Assembly: GCF_017893965.1 (NCBI RefSeq) | Contig: NZ_CP054142.1 | Location: 1,736,001-1,800,000 of the forward strand | Reading direction: 5' to 3' | Source of the DNA: Treponema parvum | Lineage (GTDB): Bacteria; Spirochaetota; Spirochaetia; Treponematales; Treponemataceae | DNA length: 64,000 bases | Made by a program: the position numbers and the translations under genes | Part shown: one piece after another, positions 25,695-32,939 of the stretch | Numbering within the stretch: position 1 is the first letter of the stretch | Layout: every line of letters begins with the position of its first letter | Notes under the pieces: model-generated | Databases searched by the model: none | Seen by the model: only the letters and a program-made list of their open reading frames with translations | Told to the model about the DNA's origin: nothing

Positions 25695-26525
25695 ATGAAA
25701 AGAATCGTCACTGTTCAAGATATTTCGTGCGTCGGCAAGTGTTCGCTAACCGTCGCGCTGCCGATCATTTCCGCGATGGGCATAGAGACCGCCGTAATTC
25801 CTACGGCAGTCCTTTCAACGCACACCGCTTTTAAAGGATTTACTTTCCGCGATCTTACGGAAGACATTACGCCGATACTAGATCATTGGAAAAAAGAAAA
25901 AATAATCTTTGACGCAATTTACACAGGATATCTGGGATCGTTTCGCCAATTGGAGCTCATGAAAAAGATGTTCGGTGATTTTAAAAACGACGGAACGCTT
26001 ATTTTTGTGGATCCCTGTATGGCGGACAACGGGAATTTATACCCGGGTTTTACGAAAGAATTTGCGGCGGCGATGGCAAAACTCGCTTGCCTTGCGGACA
26101 TAATCGTTCCGAACATGACCGAAGCTTCGTTTATGCTGAATATTCCGTATAAAGACTCAGGATACGATCTGAAATATGTAGAAAACATATTGGTTGAGCT
26201 TGCCGCACTCGGCGCAAAAAAAGTGATTTTAAAAGGCGTAAGTTTTGAAAGCAAAAAAATCGGAGTGATGTGCTACGACGGTGAAACAAAGGCTTTTTCT
26301 TCGTATTTTCATGAAAAACTGCCTTTCAGTTTTCACGGGACGGGCGATATTTTTGCAAGCGTATGTGCAGGTGCCCTTCTGCGCGGACTTTCCGAAGAAA
26401 AAGCCGTAGCCCTTGCAGCCGATTTTGTAGTAAGGGCGATAAAGGCGACGGTAAAAAACCAAAATCACAACTGGTACGGCGTGGATTTTGAAAGTGAAAT
26501 TCCGTTTTTGGTAGGCTCGCTCTGA
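25695..26525 (+). CDS. pdxY: Pyridoxamine/pyridoxal kinase
   Basis: 276 residues from ATG 25695 (ACGGGAG upstream). Ribokinase-like PdxY: VQDISCVGKCSLTVALPIISAMG start, GYLGS and the catalytic anion hole GTGDIFASV. It phosphorylates pyridoxal to PLP, a salvage route. The Gly-rich loop and catalytic Asp are intact. Confidence 0.9.
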   Translation: MKRIVTVQDISCVGKCSLTVALPIISAMGIETAVIPTAVLSTHTAFKGFTFRDLTEDITPILDHWKKEKIIFDAIYTGYLGSFRQLELMKKMFGDFKNDGTLIFVDPCMADNGNLYPGFTKEFAAAMAKLACLADIIVPNMTEASFMLNIPYKDSGYDLKYVENILVELAALGAKKVILKGVSFESKKIGVMCYDGETKAFSSYFHEKLPFSFHGTGDIFASVCAGALLRGLSEEKAVALAADFVVRAIKATVKNQNHNWYGVDFESEIPFLVGSL

Positions 26526-26590
26526 TGAGCCGGCTCGCTCGGACAGGTCAACTCTGTAAGTTCGTTCGGTTTGATCAGCTTCTAGGTCTG
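26526..26590. repeat. Short palindrome-rich segment after pdxY
   Basis: Directly after the stop: GAGCCGGCTC (26527-26536), AACT-5-AGTT (26550-26562) and a TGATCA core (26572-26577), with centres spaced roughly 18-25 nt. It resembles the 23-bp palindrome arrays of the accessory island but is too short and degenerate to call as one. Confidence 0.25.
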
Positions 26591-27046
26591 ACTGTAAAGC
26601 CCTGAAATTTCAGAGCGCCATTCATTTTTTTTACCGGGTTCTTCCCATTCTATTATCTTTTCGATTTTAAAATGCTTCGTGTCCTCGGGATCGGCGAACG
26701 AAAGAACCGCAAAACGCCCCTGCCCTATGTACGAAAAACGCTCGTTCTCTTTAAGCGTTTCATTTTTAGAAGCTATGGATAAGGCGCAGTCAAAATGTAT
26801 TGGAGCGCCTGTGTTTTTGTCGGCCAAAGCGGAAGACAAATCTTCTATAATTTTTCCGCAAACGGGGCATACAACTTCCTTGTCTTTAAAATCTCTGATA
26901 GCTTTTTCTTTATTTAAAACATCCGTACGCGTTTCTCTGGGCACAACGTGGGGTACGGCCATATTGGCGGCATTTTTGTGATTATAATTTTTATCGTTCC
27001 AGTTACGACGATTGTTATGATTTTTCCGTCTTCCGTTTCTGTCCAT
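26582..27046 (-). CDS. Hypothetical protein with zinc-knuckle motif
   Basis: 154 residues. Very basic Asn/Arg/Lys-rich N-terminus (residues 1-45), then VCPVCGKIIEDL with a later IHFDC, a plausible CxxC...H..C zinc site, and a C-terminal beta-rich segment. AAAGGA precedes the ATG. It is the last gene of the long minus-strand operon. Possibly nucleic-acid binding; no named family recognised. Confidence 0.7.
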   Translation of the reverse strand: MDRNGRRKNHNNRRNWNDKNYNHKNAANMAVPHVVPRETRTDVLNKEKAIRDFKDKEVVCPVCGKIIEDLSSALADKNTGAPIHFDCALSIASKNETLKENERFSYIGQGRFAVLSFADPEDTKHFKIEKIIEWEEPGKKNEWRSEISGLYSQT

Positions 27047-27100
27047 AAAGATTTCCTTTGATTTTCACTGCGATGTAAAATGAATTACAAAAAGAGCGAA

Positions 27101-27289
27101 TCAGCCGTGCAGCGTCCTGTGCATATAATTGTCTACAAGCCTGTTGCTCATTACCTGCGCTATCCGCTGAATAGCGCCGTCTACGTACTCATTATCGCTT
27201 ATTTTCTTCCTTAACTCAAGAATTCTAGGAGAAACAGCATCTTTACGATCTTGCGCAGGATCTTTGCGCATATTATTTTTTGTCATCAT
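27101..27289 (-). CDS. Small FlgM-like protein (candidate anti-sigma-28)
   Basis: 62 residues. SPRILELRKKISDNEYVDGAIQRIAQVMSNRL resembles the C-terminal sigma-binding part of FlgM (VxxLkxkIxxGxYxvDxxxIAxkml). Its ATG overlaps the yraN stop by 4 nt. Family assignment is inferred from a short match. Flagellar homologues upstream in the same operon support it. Confidence 0.6.
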   Translation of the reverse strand: MMTKNNMRKDPAQDRKDAVSPRILELRKKISDNEYVDGAIQRIAQVMSNRLVDNYMHRTLHG

Positions 27290-27648
27290 AAGACCCCAAA
27301 AAAGGCATTTTCTATGTGATAGACGGGCGGGAACCCCGGCATATCCACTACTATCACATCAAAACGAATAAACCTGTTATTATATTTTCGATTGATTGTA
27401 AGAAAACATTTAGCCGTTTCCGTAATTCTTTTCTGTTTTCTGCGGTTTAATTCGTGTTCCAAAGTGGAAAGGGATCCGCTAGGCAAGGTCTTTACTTCGA
27501 CAAAGACGATCGTTTCTTCTTTGAGCGCTATTATGTCAATTTCTCCTGATCTCGTCCTCCAATTTCTGTCTAAAATAGTAAAACCGTGCTGCTCAAGGTA
27601 CAAAGCGGCACGGTCTTCTCCATTTTTGCCTAAGACAATCTTATTCAC
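27286..27648 (-). CDS. yraN: YraN/UPF0102 endonuclease-fold protein
   Basis: 120 residues. GKNGEDRAALYLEQHGFTILDRNWRTRSGEIDIIALKEETIVFVEVKT is the family signature, a PD-(D/E)XK-like core with E..D..E-x-K. Biochemical role still unclear in most bacteria. It sits between the HD-GYP-N-like gene and the FlgM-like gene. Confidence 0.92.
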   Translation of the reverse strand: MNKIVLGKNGEDRAALYLEQHGFTILDRNWRTRSGEIDIIALKEETIVFVEVKTLPSGSLSTLEHELNRRKQKRITETAKCFLTINRKYNNRFIRFDVIVVDMPGFPPVYHIENAFFGVL

Positions 27649-27674
27649 TGTAAATAAAAATCGCGCCCGAAAAA

Positions 27675-27968
27675 CTAAACTTCTTCAAGTTCTTCCAATT
27701 CTTCGACGTCTTCGGCATCTTGAACCGTGGGAACTGCAGAAACCACAGCAGGAACAGGAACCGCAGCGACAGGTGCGCTGTCTTTTATTTCCCGCCCGTA
27801 AGTAAGCAAAAAAGGAATCGCCCAGCGTTTTAAAGCTGCGATATGGTAGGGCTTTACCGTTTTTCCTTCGGCCAAAAACATGTTCTTCCCGTCGTCAAAA
27901 AAAACCGGGGCGGAAAAACGCATTCCGTCCTTTATGTCGGAAGATTCAATCCTGATAAAATTATTCAT
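27675..27968 (-). CDS. Small protein resembling the N-terminal domain of HD-GYP phosphodiesterases
   Basis: 97 residues from ATG 27968 (GGAG upstream); the frame from 27998 is longer but lies in fhlB. DIKDGMRFSAPVFFDDGKNMFLAEGKTVKPYHIAALKRWAIP resembles the region preceding HD-GYP domains in spirochaetal cyclic-di-GMP phosphodiesterases, but no HD domain follows. The tail is Ala/Pro/Val-rich then acidic (EELEELEEV). It overlaps fhlB by 8 nt. Confidence 0.6.
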   Translation of the reverse strand: MNNFIRIESSDIKDGMRFSAPVFFDDGKNMFLAEGKTVKPYHIAALKRWAIPFLLTYGREIKDSAPVAAVPVPAVVSAVPTVQDAEDVEELEELEEV

Positions 27969-28221
27969 TTTTATCTCCGATATATCCGATAAAAGCAAAT
28001 ATTTTTGCTACAATTTCCCACGTTTGCTCTGGTATACAGCTTCCCACTTCCTGAAACGACAAAACTTCCGCAAGAGCGTCGTCTCTTACGACGGCTACGT
28101 CGTTTTCTTCGGCTATTTTTAAAAGGCGCTGTGCAAGCAGCCCTTTCGCCGACGCCGTAATAAAAGGAGCCTGGGCGTTTTCAGGATAACGCAGCGCAAC
28201 CGCTTTTTTGACAAAGTTCAC
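27961..28221 (-). CDS. FlhB C-terminal-domain homologue (FhlB/YlqH type)
   Basis: 86 residues matching the cytoplasmic domain of flagellar/type III export switch protein FlhB: AVALRYPENAQAPFITASAKGLLAQRLLKIAEENDVAVVRDDALAEVL. The NPTH autocleavage site of FlhB is not present. It starts at GTG (28221), overlapping the upstream stop as GTGA. A gene pair of this kind (YlqG-YlqH) is found near rplS-rnhB in Bacillus. Confidence 0.85.
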   Translation of the reverse strand: MNFVKKAVALRYPENAQAPFITASAKGLLAQRLLKIAEENDVAVVRDDALAEVLSFQEVGSCIPEQTWEIVAKIFAFIGYIGDKNE

Positions 28222-29342
28222 ACCAAGCCTCTAACAAAATCCACAGGCAAATTATCCGTAAAAAAAGGAGTCGCCTCTCCCCGAATCCTTTCAACTTCAA
28301 CAGAGTTTTCGCTTGACGACAAAAAAAGCTTAAGAGCGTCCCGAACTCTGTCAAAACCCGACGAAGGCGGAGGTTCGATTGAAAAAAGAACCTTTTTAAA
28401 ATAACCCGCTTTATTATCATAGTATACCACAAAAGTATACTCCTGTCCGTCCGTATTTGCCGAAACGACCATTTTTTTTACATTCTTTTTTGCAAGATCA
28501 AGGCAAAGCCTTAAATTTCCGCTGCCCAGCATTTTTTTTCCCGGAAAAGAAAAATCAAAAGGAAGAACTATCCAATGGGTGCCGGAAGAATCCTTATCGA
28601 CAAGGTGATTAAAAAGCGTCAATTCAGCGCATTTTCGGTCGTTCCCGTATGCAAAAGAGGCATCATCAAAAAACAAGGATTTAAAATCCGCCGCGGTTTC
28701 GCCTGCTTCATCCGCTTCACCCGATCCCCGGCCGTCCGATTCGCCGAATTCTCTGCCGCTCGATTCACCGAATTCCCGGCCGCTCGACAAAACGGCTTTT
28801 ATCACCTTGTCGGAGCTTTCCATTCCGTTTTTTTCAAGAAGAAGAGCCGCTTCCGCCGCCGCCGTCTCTTCTCCCGAAAAACGGAGAGCCGCAGAACGCG
28901 CTTTAGATAAAAGGCGCGCATCAAAACGCAGGCCGAGCTCTCTGAGCTGTTGAAACAGACGGAGCGACAATGTGTCGGGGACAAGCCCCAACGACAAAAA
29001 ATACTCAACGAGAACAGGATCGGAAATAGACTGCAGAGCGGATGAAGAACTGTCGGACAAGATTTTTTTTAGGACAAATGCGTCCGGCAAAACGGAACCG
29101 TGCGGAATGAGGGCTACGTTGCCGTTTTGTAATGTTATTTTTGCCTGAAAAGAGCTGCCGGGAATCAGAGGAGAACGTGCATGAACCGAAAACCTCGAAC
29201 CGCCGAAGGAAACCGTGTAGCGGCCGTCGGAATCGGCGGAAAGCACACGAACAAATACAAGGCTTCCCTCCCGCAGTTCCGACCTTTGGCCGGGACTGTT
29301 CAGGGAAGATACGGAATGTATGTATACGCCGGACGTACTCAT
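28218..29342 (-). CDS. FliK/YlqG-like protein, function uncertain
   Basis: 374 residues. No signal peptide. The C-terminal beta-rich part (WIVLPFDFSF, LRLCLDLAKKNVKKMVVSAN, YTFVVYYDN) is reminiscent of flagellar hook-length-control C-terminal domains. The middle has a repeated Ser/Gly/Glu stretch (SSGREFGES twice). It lies 18 nt after rplS without a clear Shine-Dalgarno and is coupled to the FlhB-like gene. Confidence 0.6.
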   Translation of the reverse strand: MSTSGVYIHSVSSLNSPGQRSELREGSLVFVRVLSADSDGRYTVSFGGSRFSVHARSPLIPGSSFQAKITLQNGNVALIPHGSVLPDAFVLKKILSDSSSSALQSISDPVLVEYFLSLGLVPDTLSLRLFQQLRELGLRFDARLLSKARSAALRFSGEETAAAEAALLLEKNGMESSDKVIKAVLSSGREFGESSGREFGESDGRGSGEADEAGETAADFKSLFFDDASFAYGNDRKCAELTLFNHLVDKDSSGTHWIVLPFDFSFPGKKMLGSGNLRLCLDLAKKNVKKMVVSANTDGQEYTFVVYYDNKAGYFKKVLFSIEPPPSSGFDRVRDALKLFLSSSENSVEVERIRGEATPFFTDNLPVDFVRGLV

Positions 29343-29360
29343 ACAAATTATTAAACGGTA

Positions 29361-29804
29361 TTAAGCCTGGCTTTCCGCTTCGGCCTTTACGGTCGCTTCC
29401 TTAGCGGCGGCGGCGGCGGCTGCTGCGGCATTGCGGGCTGCCATAGCGGCGGCGACTTTTCCGCCAACTAATTCCTTAACCTTCGCAGCCTTACCTACCT
29501 TATCACGCAGATAATACAGTTTCGAACGGCGCACTTTTCCGGCATGAACAACTTCAACCTGCATGATACGCGGAGAATTCAACGGGAAAACACGCTCGAC
29601 GCCGACGCCGTAAGAATTTTTACGAACGGTAAAAGTTCGGCCGATTCCGCTGTTTTTCATACAAAGGACTATTCCTTCGTAAATCTGTACACGTTCCGTC
29701 TTACCTTCGACAATTTTAAAGTGAACTTTTACGGTATCGCCGACATTAAATTTTTGGGCGCCCGGACGTTTATTTTGTTCTTCAATTGTTCTTATCAGAT
29801 CCAT
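29361..29804 (-). CDS. rplS: 50S ribosomal protein L19 with Ala-rich C-terminal extension
   Basis: 147 residues; the canonical L19 (about 115) ends near [30 protein letters not shown] and [15 protein letters not shown] are diagnostic. The extra 30 residues are mainly alanine, with a GCG/GCC-repeat DNA run near 29402-29440, ending acidic. GGAG precedes the ATG. Confidence 0.95.
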   Translation of the reverse strand: MDLIRTIEEQNKRPGAQKFNVGDTVKVHFKIVEGKTERVQIYEGIVLCMKNSGIGRTFTVRKNSYGVGVERVFPLNSPRIMQVEVVHAGKVRRSKLYYLRDKVGKAAKVKELVGGKVAAAMAARNAAAAAAAAAKEATVKAEAESQA

Positions 29805-29834
29805 AATTTCTCCATTAAAAGTCGCGTCGATCGA

Positions 29835-30620
29835 TCAAAGGGATTTTTTCCTTTCGGATCTTTTGCGCTTTTTAGCCTTTTTTAAAAAAGACTGCTGTGT
29901 TATTTCCTCAATCAATTTTTCGGCTTCCGAAGTAAGCTGCCCGGACAAACGCAAAGACCATATCAAATCGGGACGGTTTGCAAGCGTTTTTTCCAAACGT
30001 TTTTTCAGACGCCATTTACGAATATTTTCATGATTCCCCGAAGTTAAAACGTCGGGAACTTCAAGCCCCTTGTACACAGGCGGTCTGGTGTACTGAGGAT
30101 ATTCCAAAAGCCCATCGGAATAGCTTTCTTCTTCAAGCGATCCGCTGGAAATTACGCCTTCGATAAGCCTGTATACGGTATCGATTATGACGATAGAGGA
30201 CACTTCTCCGCTTGACATAACGTAATCTCCTATTGAGATTTCCTCGTCAACGTAATAATCGATTATTCTTTGGTCGATACCTTCGTATCTTCCGCAGATT
30301 ATCACAAGCTCGTCTTTAAGGCTTAGCTCCTGTGCTCTTTTTTGCGTAAACGGTCTGCCGCCGGGCGTTACGTAAATAACGTACTTTCGGCCTGACCGTA
30401 CGCTGTCAAGCGCACTTCCGAGAGGGCCCGGAAGCATAAGCTGTCCGGCTCCTCCGCCATACGGACTGTCGTCACAGGTTCGGTGTTTATCAATGGCAAA
30501 ATCCCTGATATTCACCAGATCGTAGGCTATAATTCCCTTTTCAACCGCTTTCGCCATGATTGAGGTTTCAAAATAGGCGCTCAAGATTTCAGGGAATAAG
30601 GTCAGCACGGTAAATTTCAT
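29835..30620 (-). CDS. trmD: tRNA (guanine-N1-)-methyltransferase
   Basis: 261 residues. The SPOUT-knot motifs DDSPYGGGAGQLMLPGPL and ICGRYEGIDQRIIDYYVDEEISIGDYVMSSGE are conserved. It methylates G37 of tRNAs with SAM to prevent +1 frameshifting. Four nt after rimM. The usual LTGGE is replaced by MSSGE at the cofactor loop. Confidence 0.95.
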   Translation of the reverse strand: MKFTVLTLFPEILSAYFETSIMAKAVEKGIIAYDLVNIRDFAIDKHRTCDDSPYGGGAGQLMLPGPLGSALDSVRSGRKYVIYVTPGGRPFTQKRAQELSLKDELVIICGRYEGIDQRIIDYYVDEEISIGDYVMSSGEVSSIVIIDTVYRLIEGVISSGSLEEESYSDGLLEYPQYTRPPVYKGLEVPDVLTSGNHENIRKWRLKKRLEKTLANRPDLIWSLRLSGQLTSEAEKLIEEITQQSFLKKAKKRKRSERKKSL

Positions 30621-30624
30621 GGAA

Positions 30625-31215
30625 TTACTCCAGAATCCAGAGGTGCATCAACTCAATCTCTTTTCTTTTAACATCGACATTGCGTATGTGCTCGTAATTA
30701 AAAGGAACAAATACGCTCCTGCTTTTGCCGGAAGCCGTATATCGTATGTCTTTTGAAAGAAGACTGCAGTTCTCGGAGATAGAAACTTCAAATAAGTAAC
30801 CGCCTCCGCCTTCCAATACGTCTGTGACTGTACCCACCTTTACGGCGGATGCAGATTTGTCTTTCAATCCGTCCTTGTCCTCATCAAAATAAACAAGAGA
30901 ACACTGTTTTAGATCGTCAATATACCACTCGTTTTTATTTAAAGGAGCGGCATATTTTCGCGGAACAACTATTTCCCATCTGTTGTACTTTCGTACCTCA
31001 TCGGGTGAATCGATATCCGCAAGTTTCATATACAAGGTGCTGTCTGCAGGCTTTACATATTCAACCTTAAAGATCTTTTGCTCGCCTGAGCCCCTCAAAG
31101 TGACTTCTCTAAGAACAAGAATATGTTCAAATTCTCCCGAAGCACTTTCTACTCTGAATTCCCCCGTAACGCCGTGGGCGCCTCGGACGAAACCGACCGT
31201 AACCTGTTCAAGCAC
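30625..31215 (-). CDS. rimM: 16S rRNA-processing protein RimM
   Basis: 196 residues: N-terminal RimM beta-barrel (GFVRGAHGVTGEFRVES) and a C-terminal PRC-barrel (NEWYIDDLKQCSLV...VPFNYEHIRNVDVKRKEIELM). It assists 30S head maturation through S19. Between khpA and trmD in the standard order. Confidence 0.93.
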   Translation of the reverse strand: MLEQVTVGFVRGAHGVTGEFRVESASGEFEHILVLREVTLRGSGEQKIFKVEYVKPADSTLYMKLADIDSPDEVRKYNRWEIVVPRKYAAPLNKNEWYIDDLKQCSLVYFDEDKDGLKDKSASAVKVGTVTDVLEGGGGYLFEVSISENCSLLSKDIRYTASGKSRSVFVPFNYEHIRNVDVKRKEIELMHLWILE

Positions 31216-31224
31216 GATCGTTCC

Positions 31225-31473
31225 CTAGTCCAATATTTCAAGACTGTAACGTTTTCCGTCTCTGACGGCGGACGCGCTTAAAACGGTACGCAAAGCTTTG
31301 GCTATTCTTCCGTACTTGCCGATAACTTTTCCAATATCGCTGTCAGCAACTTTAAGCTGAATAACGGATCCTCTGTCGCCTTCCGTTTCCGTTACTGAAA
31401 CAGCATCGGGATCATCGACCAATGATTTTGCAATATATTCGATCAGGTCTTTTTCCATACTGGCTGCTCCCAT
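31225..31473 (-). CDS. khpA: KH-domain RNA-binding protein KhpA
   Basis: 82 residues, one type II KH domain with the GxxG loop as IGKYGRIAKALRTVL. It follows rpsP by 3 nt as in Bacillus ylqC. KhpA proteins bind small RNAs and mRNAs. Confidence 0.93.
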   Translation of the reverse strand: MGAASMEKDLIEYIAKSLVDDPDAVSVTETEGDRGSVIQLKVADSDIGKVIGKYGRIAKALRTVLSASAVRDGKRYSLEILD

Positions 31474-31476
31474 ATC

Positions 31477-31716
31477 TTATTTTGCCGCTTTTTTGATCAA
31501 TTTACCGACAGTTTCCGTGGGCTGTGCGCCGACGCTGAGCCAGTACTTAACGCGTTCAACATTAAAAGAAACTTGATCGCCTTCTTTTGCAATCGGACGA
31601 TATGTTCCAAGTTCTTCAATGCAGACGCCGTCACGCGGCTTACGCACATCCTGAACGACAATACGATAGTACGGTTGCTTTTGCGCGCCGAATTTCTTTA
31701 GTCTGATCTTTACCAC
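31477..31716 (-). CDS. rpsP: 30S ribosomal protein S16
   Basis: 79 residues. MVKIRLKKFGAQKQPYYRIVVQDVRKPRDG is the L/S16 signature. First gene of the ribosome-biogenesis operon. GGAGGTAAGCAG upstream of the start. Confidence 0.97.
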   Translation of the reverse strand: MVKIRLKKFGAQKQPYYRIVVQDVRKPRDGVCIEELGTYRPIAKEGDQVSFNVERVKYWLSVGAQPTETVGKLIKKAAK

Positions 31717-31798
31717 CTGCTTACCTCCGTAAAAGACTCAAACGGAATGACGTCAAGTCTTAAAATATATGCCGCAATACAATGCGATATAAGAAAAT

Positions 31799-31827
31799 AG
31801 TTTAACGCAAACAAAGGATTTAGTCAA
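31799..31827 (-). promoter_or_regulatory. Promoter of the rpsP operon
   Basis: Minus strand TTGACT (31827-31822), 17 nt, TAAACT (31804-31799), giving a leader of about 75 nt before rpsP. Confidence 0.6.
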
Positions 31828-31926
31828 AGGGCGTAAAAAGCCTGCCAAGCATTGAGTTTACGCTCAACTTAGCAAAGAATACCCCCATACACGGAGGTGT
31901 AATCAAGTGCAGGTTTTATGCCGGTC

Positions 31927-32139
31927 TCAAAGGTTTTCCACTTCTTCTTTGGTGAGGCCGGTCATTGTACAAATTTCGGCAATGGGGTAATTATGTGTAC
32001 GCATAAGTTTTGCCGTTTCAAGTTTTGTCTGGTATGCGCCGTCGGCAAAGCCTTGTTGGACACCTTGTTTTATACCTTGTTTTATGCCTTGTTGTATGCC
32101 GTCCCTTCGCGCATCCATTTCAAATGATTGTATTAACAT
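31927..32139 (-). CDS. Candidate intragenic RpnS-like product of rpn1 (70 aa)
   Basis: In-frame internal ATG with AGGAGG 9 nt upstream, beginning MLIQSFEMDARRDG. It contains the GIxQG repeats and the TGLTKEEVENL tail. In E. coli, an internal Shine-Dalgarno in rpn genes yields a short C-terminal protein that blocks the toxic full-length nuclease. Equivalence is inferred from architecture. Confidence 0.5.
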   Translation of the reverse strand: MLIQSFEMDARRDGIQQGIKQGIKQGVQQGFADGAYQTKLETAKLMRTHNYPIAEICTMTGLTKEEVENL

Positions 32140-32751
32140 GTACTCTTTCCTCCTCTCCTCATTTTCTTTTAGTTCTTTGATATACCCGTCTATCTTGCGG
32201 ATAAACGGTTTATCGCTTACAACGCCGTTCATGTATTCCAAAAAAGCTTTGAGTTCAGCGTCAGGCTCTTTATCTGCTGCAGTACTGTTGATAATGACTT
32301 TGGTTACGCCGTCCTGTAATGCGATTGTGTTATCTTCGCTGCATATCGTTTTGAAGGTATATACCGGGAGGCCTCTATTCAGGTAGTCGAATGGGCAAAA
32401 AAAGATGATGAACAAATCGTGTAAGTCGGTATAATGCCCGCCCTTTTCAAGGCTGCTTACGTCGATAACCGATTGATAGTAGCGCAATCGTTTAGCAAGG
32501 TCTTGTTTATTTGTTGTTTGCATTTCAACGTCATAAACGCTGCCGTTGCTGCCGGTAACCCATACATCAAGGCGTATGCTTTTTGCATAGCCTGCTTGGC
32601 CAAAGGTTTTTTGATAGGTTATATCGCTAATCGGCCCTATTGAGTCTGCAAGTATCATATTCAATACCGCTGTACAGATAGATTTATCCTGCATAACCGC
32701 GCAAAACATATAATCGTCGATAATCGTTAAATCGTCAAAGCGTTTGCTCAT
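31927..32751 (-). CDS. Rpn-family PD-(D/E)XK nuclease (Rpn1) with internal antitoxin start
   Basis: 274 residues. The N-terminal PDDEXK_2-type domain, often annotated 'Rpn recombination-promoting nuclease/putative transposase', has KSIRLDVWVTG...VYDVEMQTT (D...ExQ core). The C-terminal part carries the (GIxQG)n stretch and a helix-turn-helix-like tail IAEICTMTGLTKEEVENL. GAGGGG precedes the ATG. AGGAGG at 32149-32154 stands 9 nt before an in-frame ATG (32139) that would yield a 70-residue C-terminal product. First gene of the accessory island. Confidence 0.85.
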   Translation of the reverse strand: MSKRFDDLTIIDDYMFCAVMQDKSICTAVLNMILADSIGPISDITYQKTFGQAGYAKSIRLDVWVTGSNGSVYDVEMQTTNKQDLAKRLRYYQSVIDVSSLEKGGHYTDLHDLFIIFFCPFDYLNRGLPVYTFKTICSEDNTIALQDGVTKVIINSTAADKEPDAELKAFLEYMNGVVSDKPFIRKIDGYIKELKENEERRKEYMLIQSFEMDARRDGIQQGIKQGIKQGVQQGFADGAYQTKLETAKLMRTHNYPIAEICTMTGLTKEEVENL

Positions 32752-32824
32752 AGACCGCCCCTCTCTTGTCCGTATTATACCACAGTTGCAGCAATTTTAT
32801 GAGGGAATATGTTTTTCAATGAGT

Positions 32825-32939
32825 AATGGGTAGGTCTGATCCGAGCGATACGAGAAGCTCGTATAAGGCGATGCGAGTCATTCGCATAACGGCATGCGAG
32901 AGTCTCGCATAGAGCGGTACGAAACGCTCGAGTGCGGCG
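32825..32939. repeat. Array 1 of 23-bp palindromic units, abutting the LRR-gene stop
   Basis: Five units of 17-nt 7-3-7 palindrome plus 6-nt spacer, starting at 32825, 32848, 32871, 32894 and 32917. Arms include ATACGAG/CTCGTAT, ATGCGAG/TTCGCAT and ATGCGAG/CTCGCAT. Spacers are CGAGCG, AAGGCG, AACGGC, AGAGCG and GCGGCG. The last unit ends exactly at 32939 and the LRR stop codon begins at 32940. The first unit has only one recognisable arm. Confidence 0.8.
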
